A stretch of 64,000 nucleotides of DNA from Prevotella sp. (GCA_016281815.1 JAEEJK010000083.1:1-64000); one strand, 5' to 3'; counted from the first letter of the stretch, positions 34,193 to 43,349 are shown. Numbers and translations: made by a program. The notes: a model not told the origin generated them from the sequence alone.

Positions 34193-35599
34193 TTAGAAAT
34201 TGGAATAAATGAACTGATCGGCACCGAACACCCCGGCCAAAAGGATGCTCGACAGCACAAAGGCATAGGCAACCCATCTGACGACAATGTGGCGGCTGTT
34301 GAAAAACCGAATATCCGTATACTCGTCAGTAAAATCTTTTGTAAACAGCACCGCCATGCCAAATATCGAAAACGTCATGTTGGTAAGGTTGAACTCCACA
34401 TTCATCGGCTGACTAAAATCGAAGATACGCCCCAACACAGCACAAGCATCCCCAATAGAGGGCATACGGAAAAAAATCCAGGCGAAATTGACAAGGATGA
34501 AGGTAATGGAAATCTTGACAGTCCTTCCAAAAAGGCCATACTTGCATTTCTGCTGTCCCAGCATCTTCTCCACGATCTGTGCCAGTCCGTGCCAGATACC
34601 CCAGATGATGAAAGTCCAATTAGCACCATGCCAGATTCCGCTTATCAGGAAGGTGACAAAGATATTCCAATAGTTGCGTGCCTTGCTGCATCGGCTTCCA
34701 CCAAGTGGGATATATACATAATCTTTGAGCCAAGTGGACAGCGAAATGTGCCACCGACGCCAAAAATCTGTGACGCTCACCGCGAAATAGGGCCGACGGA
34801 AGTTTTCTGTTAGTTCAAAGCCCAGAGTTTTCCCCACCCCAATAGCCATCAGGGAGTATCCAGCAAAATCGGCATAAATCTGAATGGTGTAGAACAGACT
34901 TGCCACGAAACAAGTCATGCCATTGTAACTGGTGTAATTTTCGAAGATGACATTCACATACAGTCCCAGTCTGTCGGCCACCACCACCTTGGCAAACATG
35001 CCCCACAGCAGCATTCTCATTCCCATGACAGCCTTTGTATAGTCAAAATAGGGCCTTATACGCTTCAGTTGGGGAATCAGCAAGGAAGCCTTATTAATCG
35101 GACCCGACAAAATGGAGGGGAAAAATGACACAAAGAGGGCGTAGGTGAGGAAGTCGTGCTCAGGCTCTATTCTTTTGTAATAGACATCCCAGAGATAACC
35201 CAGTGCCTGAAAGGTATAAAAGGATATACCGATAGGGATGGCCCAGTTGAGGCCAGTAAGATGGAAACTGAGTCCGGCCATCGACATAGCGCTCCCTATG
35301 CTTTCGTTGATAAAGTTGAAGTATTTGAAGAACAGCAGAGGTATCAACGCCAGCAACACTCCTACTGTCAGCATCTTCTTCGGATGTCTGGACCTGCCCA
35401 CCCAAATTGCAGAATAGAAAGTGACTGCCGTAACAGCCATCAACACCAGTGCATAAACTGGTTTCCACTGCATATAGAGTATATAACTCTGTAAGAGGAG
35501 ATATATGTTGCGAGCCTTCAGCCACCTTGCCGGTATAACATAGTACAGCAGGAAGAGCAGAGGATAAAGCACTATGAACTGTATGGAATTGAATATCAT
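34193..35599 (-). CDS. MBOAT-family membrane O-acyltransferase (copy 3)
   Basis: A 468-residue polytopic acyltransferase with the standard motifs RWHISLSTWLKDYVYIPLGG and SGIWHGANWTF including the catalytic His. Its start, MIFNSIQFIVLYPLLF, matches the MLFNSI start of copies 1 and 2. The longer upstream frame is not used because the -7 promoter element lies at 35664-35671 and the ATG at 35599 aligns with the homologues. It is transcribed with its SGNH partner, away from tdk. Confidence 0.92.
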   Translation of the reverse strand: MIFNSIQFIVLYPLLFLLYYVIPARWLKARNIYLLLQSYILYMQWKPVYALVLMAVTAVTFYSAIWVGRSRHPKKMLTVGVLLALIPLLFFKYFNFINESIGSAMSMAGLSFHLTGLNWAIPIGISFYTFQALGYLWDVYYKRIEPEHDFLTYALFVSFFPSILSGPINKASLLIPQLKRIRPYFDYTKAVMGMRMLLWGMFAKVVVADRLGLYVNVIFENYTSYNGMTCFVASLFYTIQIYADFAGYSLMAIGVGKTLGFELTENFRRPYFAVSVTDFWRRWHISLSTWLKDYVYIPLGGSRCSKARNYWNIFVTFLISGIWHGANWTFIIWGIWHGLAQIVEKMLGQQKCKYGLFGRTVKISITFILVNFAWIFFRMPSIGDACAVLGRIFDFSQPMNVEFNLTNMTFSIFGMAVLFTKDFTDEYTDIRFFNSRHIVVRWVAYAFVLSSILLAGVFGADQFIYSNF

Positions 35600-35663
35600 A
35601 GAGTGACCATTATTAGCGGGAAGACTTGAATTAAACCACAGCAGAAGCAATACTTTCGGTTTG

Positions 35664-35671
35664 CAAAATTA
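35664..35671 (-). promoter_or_regulatory. Bacteroidetes -7 promoter element (TAATTTTG) for MBOAT/SGNH pair 3
   Basis: TAATTTTGC on the minus strand, about 65 bp before the MBOAT ATG. It is divergent from the tdk promoter. Confidence 0.6.
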
Positions 35672-35733
35672 CAAATAATTTGCCAATAACTTAGGTGTAG
35701 TCCTGCTTTTAACAAGAAAAAACGCGTGGAATG

Positions 35734-35764
35734 TTGGGCAAATCATATAATCTTCGTAAATTTG
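35734..35764 (+). promoter_or_regulatory. Bacteroidetes promoter for tdk (TTGG-N19-TAAATTTG)
   Basis: TTGG at 35734-35737 and TAAATTTG at 35757-35764 have ideal 19-bp spacing. The tdk ATG begins 8 bp after the -7 element, so the transcript is probably leaderless or nearly so. An in-frame ATG at 35731 lies upstream of the promoter and is excluded. Confidence 0.75.
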
Positions 35765-35772
35765 CACTCATC

Positions 35773-36396
35773 ATGACCGACATCCTATCAGGGGAATTGC
35801 ACCGCCCCGGAAGAATAGAAGTGGTGTGTGGCTCGATGTTCTCCGGCAAGACCGAGGAACTCATCCGCCGAATCAAGCGAGCAGTCTTCGCGCGCCAGCG
35901 TGTGGAGATTTTCAAGCCGTCGATAGACACCAGGTACTCTGAAGAGGAAGTGGTGAGTCATGACCGCAACGCCATCCGCAGCACCATTGTTGACACATCT
36001 GCATCGATACTCCTTTTGGCCTCTGACGTTGATGTAGTAGGCATTGATGAGGCTCAGTTTTTGGATGAGGGCCTGGTGGATGTGTGCAACGAACTGGCCA
36101 ACCGTGGTGTGCGCGTGATCATTGCCGGCCTCGACATGGACTTCAAAGGAGTGCCATTTGGTCCGATGCCTGCCCTGTGTGCGATAGCCGATGATGTGAC
36201 GAAAGTACATGCCATCTGCGTGAGGTGCGGGGCACTTGCCTATGTGAGCCACCGCTTGGTGCATGATGACAAGCGCGTGTTGCTGGGAGAGAAAGCCCAA
36301 TATGAGCCTTTGTGCCGTGAGTGCTACCGCAAGTCCACCGAGCAGGAGTTGCAGGCATCTGCCACTTCTCCATCACAAGAAAAGCCCACTCCATGA
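35773..36396 (+). CDS. tdk: Thymidine kinase (type II)
   Basis: A 207-residue TK1-type salvage kinase phosphorylating thymidine. Walker A is [10 protein letters not shown] (20-29), the DEAQF motif follows near residue 95, and the lasso region holds zinc-binding cysteines (CVRCG near 155 and CREC near 188). The C-terminal tail is short and Ser/Pro-rich. Overlaps the next gene by 4 bp (ATGA). Confidence 0.95.
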   Translation: MTDILSGELHRPGRIEVVCGSMFSGKTEELIRRIKRAVFARQRVEIFKPSIDTRYSEEEVVSHDRNAIRSTIVDTSASILLLASDVDVVGIDEAQFLDEGLVDVCNELANRGVRVIIAGLDMDFKGVPFGPMPALCAIADDVTKVHAICVRCGALAYVSHRLVHDDKRVLLGEKAQYEPLCRECYRKSTEQELQASATSPSQEKPTP

Positions 36397-37511
36397 TTGA
36401 AGGAAAAATCACATTCGACCGTGCCGCCCGATGGGCCTTGATGGCCATTGCTGTGATAAGCCTTTACTTGCTTGTCAGCAAACTCAGCAGTGTGTTGCTC
36501 CCGTTCTTCATCGGTTGGCTAATTGCCTATCTGCTCTATCCGGTGGTGAAGTTCGTGCAATTCAAACTTCATGTGGCTTCGCGGGTCGTGTCCATCATCA
36601 TCACTTTTATCCTTGTGGGATTGGTCGCCGCTGCTGTTTTCTATTTCATCATTCCACCGATGATTGGGCAGTTTCAGCGCCTCGGACCATTGGTCATCAA
36701 ATATCTCAACCAGCAGTCCGCCTCGGGCGACTTTTCTGAGATGGTTCGCGACTGGCTCAACGAACACCGTGAGAGCGTGACAGAGTTTCTGAGCAGCCGA
36801 GATTTTATCGATGCCGTGAAGACCGCCTTGCCCAAGTTGTTCACCTTTGTGGGCGAGACCGCCAATTTGGCCATCAGCATCTTCGCCTCTTTTATTACCT
36901 TATTATATACGTTCTTCATCCTGCTCGACTATGAGTACCTGACAGACAACTGGATCAGAATTTTCCCCAAGTCAAGCCGACCATTCTGGACAGATCTGAT
37001 GCTGGATGTGGAACGTGCCTTGAACAACTATATCAGAGGCCAAGGCCAGGTGGCTTTCTGGATGGGAGTGATGTTCAGCATCTGGTTCTGGATTATTGGT
37101 CTTCCAATGCCCATTGGCATGGGTATTTTGATCGGCATCATGGACATGGTGCCCTATCTCCACACCTTTGCCATCATCCCCACCGCTTTTCTCGCTATGC
37201 TCAAGGCAGCCGATACAGGGCAGAACTTCTGGGTGCTTTTTGGCCTTGCCTTATTGGGTTTTATCATCGTACAGGTGATTACAGATATGTTCACCACTCC
37301 CAGAATCATGGGGTCAGCCATGGGCCTCAACCCCGCAGTGCTGCTGCTCTCGCTCTCTGTCTGGGGTGCGCTGTTGGGCTTCATCGGCCTCATTATTGCC
37401 CTTCCTCTCACCACCATTATCATCGCCTATTATCAGCGATATGTCACCAAAGATGAGGGACCACCTGACATACGACAAGATCAGAGTTCAGAAAGTGCAA
37501 AAAAATCATAA
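36393..37511 (+). CDS. AI-2E family transporter (TqsA/PerM-like membrane protein)
   Basis: A 372-residue polytopic protein of the AI-2E transporter family (UPF0118). The N-terminal two helices, a central soluble-looking stretch (about 105-160), and the C-terminal block [24 protein letters not shown] with [20 protein letters not shown] are the family hallmarks. Known relatives export AI-2 (TqsA) or act as Na+/H+ antiporters or permeases; the substrate here is not known. Translationally coupled to tdk through an ATGA overlap. Confidence 0.9.
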   Translation: MIEGKITFDRAARWALMAIAVISLYLLVSKLSSVLLPFFIGWLIAYLLYPVVKFVQFKLHVASRVVSIIITFILVGLVAAAVFYFIIPPMIGQFQRLGPLVIKYLNQQSASGDFSEMVRDWLNEHRESVTEFLSSRDFIDAVKTALPKLFTFVGETANLAISIFASFITLLYTFFILLDYEYLTDNWIRIFPKSSRPFWTDLMLDVERALNNYIRGQGQVAFWMGVMFSIWFWIIGLPMPIGMGILIGIMDMVPYLHTFAIIPTAFLAMLKAADTGQNFWVLFGLALLGFIIVQVITDMFTTPRIMGSAMGLNPAVLLLSLSVWGALLGFIGLIIALPLTTIIIAYYQRYVTKDEGPPDIRQDQSSESAKKS

Positions 37512-37515
37512 ATTA

Positions 37516-37547
37516 TTTGGCAGATTTCATAAAAAGCCTTACCTTTG
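37516..37547 (+). promoter_or_regulatory. Bacteroidetes promoter for tRNA-Lys (TTTG-N20-TACCTTTG)
   Basis: TTTG at 37516-37519 and TACCTTTG at 37540-37547, 29 bp before the mature tRNA. A clear stable-RNA promoter, and the same TTACCTTTG core recurs before polysaccharide operons. Confidence 0.8.
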
Positions 37548-37576
37548 CACTCGCTTTTAAAAAAAGCAATATCGGA

Positions 37577-37652
37577 GATCCGTTAGCTCAGTTGGTAGAG
37601 CACAACACTTTTAATGTTGGGGTCTTGGGTTCGAGCCCCAAACGGATCACCA
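37577..37652 (+). tRNA. tRNA-Lys (anticodon TTT), CCA encoded
   Basis: A full cloverleaf: acceptor arms GATCCGT and ACGGATC, D arm GCTC-AGTTGGTA-GAGC, anticodon stem CAACA/TGTTG with loop CTTTTAA (anticodon TTT), T arm TTGGG-TTCGAGC-CCCAA, discriminator A and genomic CCA at 37650-37652. Confidence 0.98.
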
Positions 37653-37653
37653 G

Positions 37654-37690
37654 AAAAAGGGATTTCTTTTGATGTCCCTTTTTTCTTTTT
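37654..37690 (+). terminator. Terminator after tRNA-Lys
   Basis: AAAAAGGGA (37654-37662) pairs with TCCCTTTTT (37675-37683), followed by more T residues. It starts right after the tRNA CCA. Confidence 0.8.
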
Positions 37691-37707
37691 AACCATGAAC
37701 AACGGGC

Positions 37708-38817
37708 TCATTGTTTCGGAAGCAACTTTTTCATCACCCTCTTGTAGCATAGATTGTAAACCGCTGCCACAAGGACACTTAGGACGGCATACACCAAAGT
37801 AACAATCAAAAGGTTACAACCTAAATCGTATGCTTTCAGTGCCAATACCCTTATCACAGGATGACACACAAATAAGCCTGCAGAAATACCGCCCAGATAA
37901 GTGAGGCACCGCGAGAACGACGCCGACAAGCGGGATGTCAAACTTCCTGATTTTCCAAATCTTTCACACAAAGGAATACAAATAAGGCCAAAGAGAGGCA
38001 GTACAAGCAAAGGACTGAGCACCCATAGCCAAACATTGACCGTGCTCCATAACCATAAGATAGACAATAATAAAAAGGTGGCCAATCTATGCTTGCTTAT
38101 AAAGCCAAGCCCAGGAACTGTTTTTCTCCTGGCATACCACATGCCAACAAGAAAGACAGGCAGCCATACAGGAGAATTATGACGTAAATACTCATTGGTC
38201 CTGACATCTGAGAATAATGCTACCGCCAAACTGACTGCCAGCATAAGAAATACCGTTACCCAAAGGAAAACCTCACCTCGGAAACGATGGTACAGCAAAT
38301 AAATGATATAGAACTGAAGTGTCAGTCCGAAATACCAATATACTCCAGGAGAAATCAAACTTGGTTTGTATAAATTGGAGGTCATCGTGAACTGTGCCAA
38401 TGACATTTTGCTGAAAACAGGTAAACTTGTGCCCAAGAGATATATGAGATAACAGGGAGCCATGAGAATAAATAGTTTCAGAAAGTTTCTCCACAAATAG
38501 GGAAACGTCTGCAACAAGTGCACTTGTCTGCCCGTGTTTCCATCAGTGAATTCACGCTCATACTTCATGACAAGTCCATAACCGCTGAGAAACATGAAGA
38601 CAGGTACCCCATACCATCCGAAATAAGAAAAGAAATCTGCTATGAAGGAAGACGAAAAAGATAAAAATGAGTCCAACATTCTCTCGGCTCTCATAGGTAA
38701 GAAGAAAAACTCGTTCTCTCTCACACTTACAACCATATGGAGAAGGTTGTGAATATAAATCATGAATATGGCGGCTCCACGCATTCGAAGAGACCTTTCA
38801 CGCGTCAGATTGTTCAT
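37708..38817 (-). CDS. Acyltransferase family 3 membrane protein
   Basis: A 369-residue polytopic protein of the acyltransferase-3 family (OafA/WecH type), which O-acylates surface sugars from a cytosolic acyl donor. About ten hydrophobic segments are visible. IYIHNLLHMV near residue 20 supplies the conserved His region and VPVFMFLSGYGL near 70 is typical. It is the last gene of a minus-strand run ACP, SDR, KAS III, GH29, AT3, with a 64-bp gap from the fucosidase. That context suggests it may use the acyl group made by the upstream genes. Confidence 0.85.
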   Translation of the reverse strand: MNNLTRERSLRMRGAAIFMIYIHNLLHMVVSVRENEFFFLPMRAERMLDSFLSFSSSFIADFFSYFGWYGVPVFMFLSGYGLVMKYEREFTDGNTGRQVHLLQTFPYLWRNFLKLFILMAPCYLIYLLGTSLPVFSKMSLAQFTMTSNLYKPSLISPGVYWYFGLTLQFYIIYLLYHRFRGEVFLWVTVFLMLAVSLAVALFSDVRTNEYLRHNSPVWLPVFLVGMWYARRKTVPGLGFISKHRLATFLLLSILWLWSTVNVWLWVLSPLLVLPLFGLICIPLCERFGKSGSLTSRLSASFSRCLTYLGGISAGLFVCHPVIRVLALKAYDLGCNLLIVTLVYAVLSVLVAAVYNLCYKRVMKKLLPKQ

Positions 38818-38881
38818 TATTTGCAGGTATGAAATTAAACATTGCCATTCTAACAGAGCACCATGTCTTCCTCAGAATTGG

Positions 38882-40267
38882 CTATCGGATTTCCAATGCC
38901 ACAGCCCCGACAACTTCAGACGGCAACCTCACCTCCACATGTCCGTCTACAAGAGTATGGCGAAGAGTCTTGCCTGTGGCGACCAAACGGATTTTCTGAC
39001 CTTTGGCAGGAATATTTCCCTTCCATGTAATAGTGGTGACAGGACTGGCACCATCTGCCGGAACATAGATAGCGAAAAGCGACCGGCCATCCTTAGATTT
39101 CGTGAACCACACATCACCATCATGATAATCAGGTGTCGTAACTGTTTCATAGATTGCCTTTCCGTTTTCCCTCATCCATTGGCCAATCTCCTGCAACCGT
39201 TCCACCGCCTCCTGCTGGATAACCCCCTCAGGAGTGGGACCAACCCCCAGCAGAAGATTGCCGCCTTTGGCCACAATTTCCACCAGTTTGGCAATGACCT
39301 GCTGTGAAGATTTCCACCTCGGATTCCGCACATATCCCCAGTCGTTGCTCAACGTGATGCAACTCTCCCACGGATGCAGGATCTGATGGTCGGGGATGGC
39401 CTGTTCCGGTGTCTGGTAATTCTCGTATGGCCCCTGTATGGTGCGGTCCACTATCAGCAACCCTGGTTGATATCTGCGCCCCATGGCAGCGACAGCAGGC
39501 ATGTCAATATCCTGACCTTTGTTTTCCGGATATACCCAGCCACCGTCAAGCCAAAGTATGTCAATGGGACCATATCCAGAGAGAATCTCTTGCAACTGTC
39601 GATGTGTAAACTGTCTGAACTGACTCCATCTCCAGGGGAACTTGTCCACCGGATAATTGACATTGCGCCCTTTCTTGGCATAAACATCCCACCAATAGTA
39701 CTGTGAATGCCAATCTGGCTTGGAGAAGTATGCTCCTATCATGAACTGCTCCTTACGGAATGCGTCGAACACGAAACGCAAGGCATCTCGGCGGCTGTCA
39801 TTGCGGAAAGCATGCTTCGCAATGGAAAAATCAGTCTCTCTGCTGTCCCATAGACAAAAACCGTCATGGTGTTTGGTGGTGAACACCATATAGCGCATGC
39901 CGGCATCCCTGCAGACGCGGGCCCACTGCCCTGCATCAAACTGAGTGGGGCAAAATTGATCGGCCAATGAATTGTACCAATCGGTATATTGCTGATAGGT
40001 CATTGTCGTGTCACGCGTGATCCAGTTTTCGTCACAGATACTCCACGACTCCACGATGCCTGGCACAGAGTAGATGCCCCAGTGGAGAATAACACCGAAC
40101 TTCAAGTCCTGCCACTGAGAAAGTTTGTTCTGCACATCCTTTTCCTTGGGCCAGACATACCCATCGGACTGTCTCATGATGTCATCCTGTGCCCAAGAAG
40201 AAATGGGACAAGAGGAAGCCATCATAGTGAAAGCGAATACCAATATCCTTATTGTCTGATTCATCAT
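38882..40267 (-). CDS. GH29 alpha-L-fucosidase
   Basis: A 461-residue exported glycosidase. After a signal peptide (IRILVFAFTMMASS, cleavage near the AQ at residue 27), the catalytic TIM barrel shows FGVILHWGIYSVPG, the TTKHHDGFCLWDS block (about 130) and DILWLDGGW with the nucleophile Asp241. A small beta domain ends the protein. An SSC in the signal region might be a weak lipobox. ATG codons at 40267 or 40264 are preferred over a GTG at 40276. It lies 14 bp after the KAS III stop, unusual company for a fucosidase. GDP-fucose synthesis genes lie at 55-58 kb. Confidence 0.92.
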   Translation of the reverse strand: MMNQTIRILVFAFTMMASSCPISSWAQDDIMRQSDGYVWPKEKDVQNKLSQWQDLKFGVILHWGIYSVPGIVESWSICDENWITRDTTMTYQQYTDWYNSLADQFCPTQFDAGQWARVCRDAGMRYMVFTTKHHDGFCLWDSRETDFSIAKHAFRNDSRRDALRFVFDAFRKEQFMIGAYFSKPDWHSQYYWWDVYAKKGRNVNYPVDKFPWRWSQFRQFTHRQLQEILSGYGPIDILWLDGGWVYPENKGQDIDMPAVAAMGRRYQPGLLIVDRTIQGPYENYQTPEQAIPDHQILHPWESCITLSNDWGYVRNPRWKSSQQVIAKLVEIVAKGGNLLLGVGPTPEGVIQQEAVERLQEIGQWMRENGKAIYETVTTPDYHDGDVWFTKSKDGRSLFAIYVPADGASPVTTITWKGNIPAKGQKIRLVATGKTLRHTLVDGHVEVRLPSEVVGAVALEIR

Positions 40268-40281
40268 TTGATGCACTTATA

Positions 40282-41283
40282 TCAGAATTCCAGCAGACAG
40301 GCACCATAAGAATAGCCGACACCGAACCCCGCCGTCATCACCTTCATACCCTCTCTTAGAGTCCCGTCAGCGATGGCATCACTCAGTGCTATGGGAAGGG
40401 TTGATGAAACGGTATTTCCGACATGGGCCAAAGAGACATAGGATTTCTCTTTGGGTATCCCATAGATTTTTCTGATCGTGTCGAGGATGTGCTTGTTGGC
40501 TTGATGAAGCACAAACAGGTCGATACGATCCTTGTCAAGTCCGTTTTTGGCGGCACACTCATCAAGCATGGGCGGCACTGCATCAAGAGTGAAGTTGAAT
40601 ATCTCTGGTCCGTTCATGTAGAGATGGTCGGAAGAATGCAGGTATCCGTTTTCGTCAACATGCTGTTCATGAAGTGGCTGAGGATAGCGGGCGCCCCCTG
40701 TCATCACTTGCAAGTTTCCTGCACCGCTGCCGTCAGTGCCCAGCACCATCTCACCAATACGGGCCACACCTGTGTCTGAAATGAATGTGGCAGCGGCTCC
40801 ATCACCGAAAATCGATTGATTGCCCTTATCTCGAACATGGAAATATTTCGAGTAAGTCTCCGCTGTCAACAGGAGAACACCATGAGCAATGCCTGACAAC
40901 AGAAGTCCTTTGGCCAAAGCCAGCCCATAAACATAGCCCGAGCAGCCCAGGTTGAAATCAAGTGCTCCTATGGTGGTAGGCAATTCCAAGCGTTGCTGCA
41001 GTATGCAAGCAGAGGTGGGCAGTTTGAAATCGGGACTTTGTGTGCAGAGAAGGATGAAATCCACGTTTTCCCTTATCTCCGGATGCTGCTTGAAAAGACG
41101 GCTTGCAGCCATGTATGCCATATCAACAGCGGTCTCTCCATCACCAGCCCGATGTCGTTCCTCTATACCGGTCTTCTTGGACACTTTCTCCGTATTCCAT
41201 TCAGGAAAGGCGGCTACCAACTCTTCATTGGTCACCACTCTTTCCGGGAGATAATAACTGATGGCTTGTATATATGCTTCCAT
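40282..41283 (-). CDS. 3-oxoacyl-ACP synthase III-like enzyme (KAS III)
   Basis: A 333-residue thiolase-fold condensing enzyme of the FabH family. The triad is complete: Cys114 (NLGCSGYVYG), His260 (VLHQANKH) and Asn290 (AHVGNTVSST). It condenses an acyl-CoA with malonyl-ACP. It sits with a dedicated ACP and SDR and not with a fab operon, so it probably makes a short 3-oxoacyl or 3-hydroxyacyl group for glycan modification, not membrane fatty acids. The SDR gene lies 3 bp upstream. Confidence 0.9.
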   Translation of the reverse strand: MEAYIQAISYYLPERVVTNEELVAAFPEWNTEKVSKKTGIEERHRAGDGETAVDMAYMAASRLFKQHPEIRENVDFILLCTQSPDFKLPTSACILQQRLELPTTIGALDFNLGCSGYVYGLALAKGLLLSGIAHGVLLLTAETYSKYFHVRDKGNQSIFGDGAAATFISDTGVARIGEMVLGTDGSGAGNLQVMTGGARYPQPLHEQHVDENGYLHSSDHLYMNGPEIFNFTLDAVPPMLDECAAKNGLDKDRIDLFVLHQANKHILDTIRKIYGIPKEKSYVSLAHVGNTVSSTLPIALSDAIADGTLREGMKVMTAGFGVGYSYGACLLEF

Positions 41284-41286
41284 TGC

Positions 41287-42030
41287 TTATCTAAGTGTCA
41301 ATCCTCCGTCAATCAACAAATCAGATCCTGTCATCCATCGTGCGCCATCGGACAGCAAGAAGGCCACTGTAGCAGCCACATCCTCCGGCCTGCCATAGCC
41401 AAGCGGATATTTCTGCTCATCGGAGGCAAGTTGCTCTGGTGTCAGTTCAAACTGTCCCACCATCGGTGTGCGGACCATGGCTGGCGACACCGTGTTGACC
41501 CTGATGCTCCGATGGGACAGTTCGAGAGCCAGGACCCTCGCATAAGAAGCAAGAGCGGCTTTGGAAGAACTGTAAATGGCATTGCCCATCTCTGCGTATC
41601 GTCCTGCTGCCACAGAGGAAATGAACACCAGAGATGCTCCACGCCGGATCTTTTTCTGGGCAAGCAAATCGGTGGTCAGTCGGACGGCTGCATGATAATT
41701 GGTATCAAAAACCATTTGTGCTGCCTCATCGGTGATGTTTCTCGTGGGGCAGATGAGTTGAACACCGGCGGCGTGCACCACTCCATCAAGCGGTGTCAAC
41801 TGTGCCACACAATCCTTCACTTTATCTGGATGGGTAAGGTCACAGCACATCAAGTCGTGCCCCTCGCCGTCAAGCAGAGACAGACTCTGCTGCAGTCTCT
41901 CCTCATCCCTTCCGCCAAGGGTCACCGTTGCTCCCTGCTGAGCACAAAGAACTGCGGCAGCACGTCCTATTCCAGAAGAGCCGCCGGTAATCAGGATATG
42001 GCGTCCTGACAAGTCAAAAGGGCTTTTCAT
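41287..42030 (-). CDS. SDR-family 3-oxoacyl-ACP reductase-like enzyme
   Basis: A 247-residue classical short-chain dehydrogenase. [11 protein letters not shown] (15-25) is the NAD(P) glycine motif, and the triad is Ser138/139, Tyr153 and Lys157 (IYSSSKAAL). The C-terminal block [24 protein letters not shown] is FabG-like. With KAS III and ACP it could reduce a 3-oxoacyl-ACP to the 3-hydroxy form. Start overlaps the ACP stop (ATGA). Confidence 0.9.
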   Translation of the reverse strand: MKSPFDLSGRHILITGGSSGIGRAAAVLCAQQGATVTLGGRDEERLQQSLSLLDGEGHDLMCCDLTHPDKVKDCVAQLTPLDGVVHAAGVQLICPTRNITDEAAQMVFDTNYHAAVRLTTDLLAQKKIRRGASLVFISSVAAGRYAEMGNAIYSSSKAALASYARVLALELSHRSIRVNTVSPAMVRTPMVGQFELTPEQLASDEQKYPLGYGRPEDVAATVAFLLSDGARWMTGSDLLIDGGLTLR

Positions 42031-42254
42031 TTGCTCTCAACCATTTCGAACAAATCCCTGACGGTCTGGCAAGCGCGGATGTCCAACGCGGTGATTTTCT
42101 TTCCATATTCCGTACGGACAAAAGCGATGATGCTCAAAGCCGACAGAGAACTCCACTCCTCCAAGTCGTGGAACAGCAAGTCGGGAGTAAACAACTCCGG
42201 TTCTGTGTCATCAAACTGGTCAGCCAATTTTTCGATAAACTTATCTATGTCCAT
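42027..42254 (-). CDS. Acyl carrier protein-like protein
   Basis: A 75-residue acidic four-helix protein. Helix 2 begins [15 protein letters not shown]; Ser36 is the expected phosphopantetheine site, but the usual Asp before it is Ser35. The rest ([26 protein letters not shown]) fits specialised ACPs in polysaccharide clusters. It probably carries the acyl intermediate for the SDR and KAS III genes downstream. Confidence 0.82.
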   Translation of the reverse strand: MDIDKFIEKLADQFDDTEPELFTPDLLFHDLEEWSSLSALSIIAFVRTEYGKKITALDIRACQTVRDLFEMVESK

Positions 42255-42299
42255 GTCAAATTATATATTTGGTGAATCTTCAAACCATTTTACTGACGA

Positions 42300-42307
42300 C
42301 AAAGGTA
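42300..42307 (-). promoter_or_regulatory. Bacteroidetes -7 promoter element (TACCTTTG) for the ACP/SDR/KAS III operon
   Basis: The minus strand reads TTACCTTTG, about 45 bp before the ACP ATG. It is divergent from a second TACCTTTG at 42404 that serves the TupA-like gene. Confidence 0.65.
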
Positions 42308-42403
42308 AATAATAATTTTATGCCTATGTCAGATTTAATACGAATTAACATCTTGAGTTTACAAAGAAATGGTGCAAGATTCCTGTATCTGCCAATAATT
42401 CAT

Positions 42404-42411
42404 TACCTTTG
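42404..42411 (+). promoter_or_regulatory. Bacteroidetes -7 promoter element (TACCTTTG) for the TupA-like gene
   Basis: TTACCTTTGCC lies 26 bp before the ATG at 42438. No clear -33 box. Confidence 0.6.
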
Positions 42412-42437
42412 CCATCAATTTCAATACTGAAGGTGCG

Positions 42438-43349
42438 ATGCTGAGACGAGCAAAGAGAGTGATTATGAATCCATCATTATTGGTGACACATACGCTGAAC
42501 CGTATTGTCACGATGATTCCTGATGACGAACTTTACATTAAGTTGATGTGGAAACTTAGCAGGCTGAATTATCCTCTTAACCTAAGCAATCCTCAGACTT
42601 TCAATGAAAAACTTCAATGGTTAAAGTTGCATGACCGGAATCCAAAGTATACCATTATGGTGGATAAAATCAGGGTAAAGGAATGGGTGGCCAGCAAAAT
42701 TGGCGAGCAACATATCATTCCTACTTTGGGTGTATGGGAATCCCCTGAAGATATAGATTTTGACAGCCTTCCAAATCAGTTTGTCCTAAAATGCAACCAC
42801 AACAGCGGAATTGGAGTATATGTATGTAAAGACAAGCGATTGATGAACAAGAAAAAGGTCATCAAAGATTTGAAAAAGGGCTTACAACAAAATTATTATA
42901 AAGAAGGGCGAGAGTGGCCATATAAAAATGTAAAACCCATGGTTCTTGCAGAAAAATATATGGAGGACGAGAGCGGGTTTGAGTTGAAAGATTACAAGGT
43001 GTTCAATTTCAATGGAGAGCCCAAAATCATAGAAATCGATTATGACAGGTTTAAAGGCCACAAACGGCATTTGTATGATGTGGACTGGAACAAGATAGAT
43101 GCGACCATAGAGTTCCCCTCAGACCCTGACAGAAGTTTTGAGAAGCCCAAAGTGCTTGACCAGTTGCTGTCCTTGGCAAGGACATTGTCGGAAGGCATCC
43201 CACATGTGAGAACAGACTTTTATATCGTAAGAGACCGCATTTATTTTGGCGAAATGACCTTTTTTCACGGGAGTGGCTTGGAACATATCACTCCATTAGA
43301 TTTTGACAAGCAAATGGGATCTTGGCTCATTCTGCCTGCCCTTACTTAA
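42438..43349 (+). CDS. TupA-like ATP-grasp protein
   Basis: A 303-residue protein of the TupA-like ATP-grasp family, often seen in capsule and teichuronopeptide loci and sometimes annotated as glycosyltransferase. Signatures: LNYPLNLSNPQTFNEKLQWLKL (about 40-60), VLKCNHNSGIGVYVC (about 115-130), LAEKYMED for the ATP hinge and GELTF-like FGEMTFFHGSG near the C-terminus for metal binding. The TupA prototype makes amide links between glutamate and glucuronate, so this one may ligate an amino acid to a glycan acid; the substrate is not known. Confidence 0.85.
   Translation: MLRRAKRVIMNPSLLVTHTLNRIVTMIPDDELYIKLMWKLSRLNYPLNLSNPQTFNEKLQWLKLHDRNPKYTIMVDKIRVKEWVASKIGEQHIIPTLGVWESPEDIDFDSLPNQFVLKCNHNSGIGVYVCKDKRLMNKKKVIKDLKKGLQQNYYKEGREWPYKNVKPMVLAEKYMEDESGFELKDYKVFNFNGEPKIIEIDYDRFKGHKRHLYDVDWNKIDATIEFPSDPDRSFEKPKVLDQLLSLARTLSEGIPHVRTDFYIVRDRIYFGEMTFFHGSGLEHITPLDFDKQMGSWLILPALT

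Noticed and set aside
37577..37652. tRNA-Lys as an integration site for the following polysaccharide region
   Set aside because: No duplicate of the tRNA 3' end, integrase or other mobile gene is visible within the window.
40993..42009. A 338-codon open frame on the plus strand
   Set aside because: It is antisense to the KAS III and SDR genes, both of which have complete catalytic motifs; its protein has low-complexity Cys/His-rich composition and no recognisable domain.
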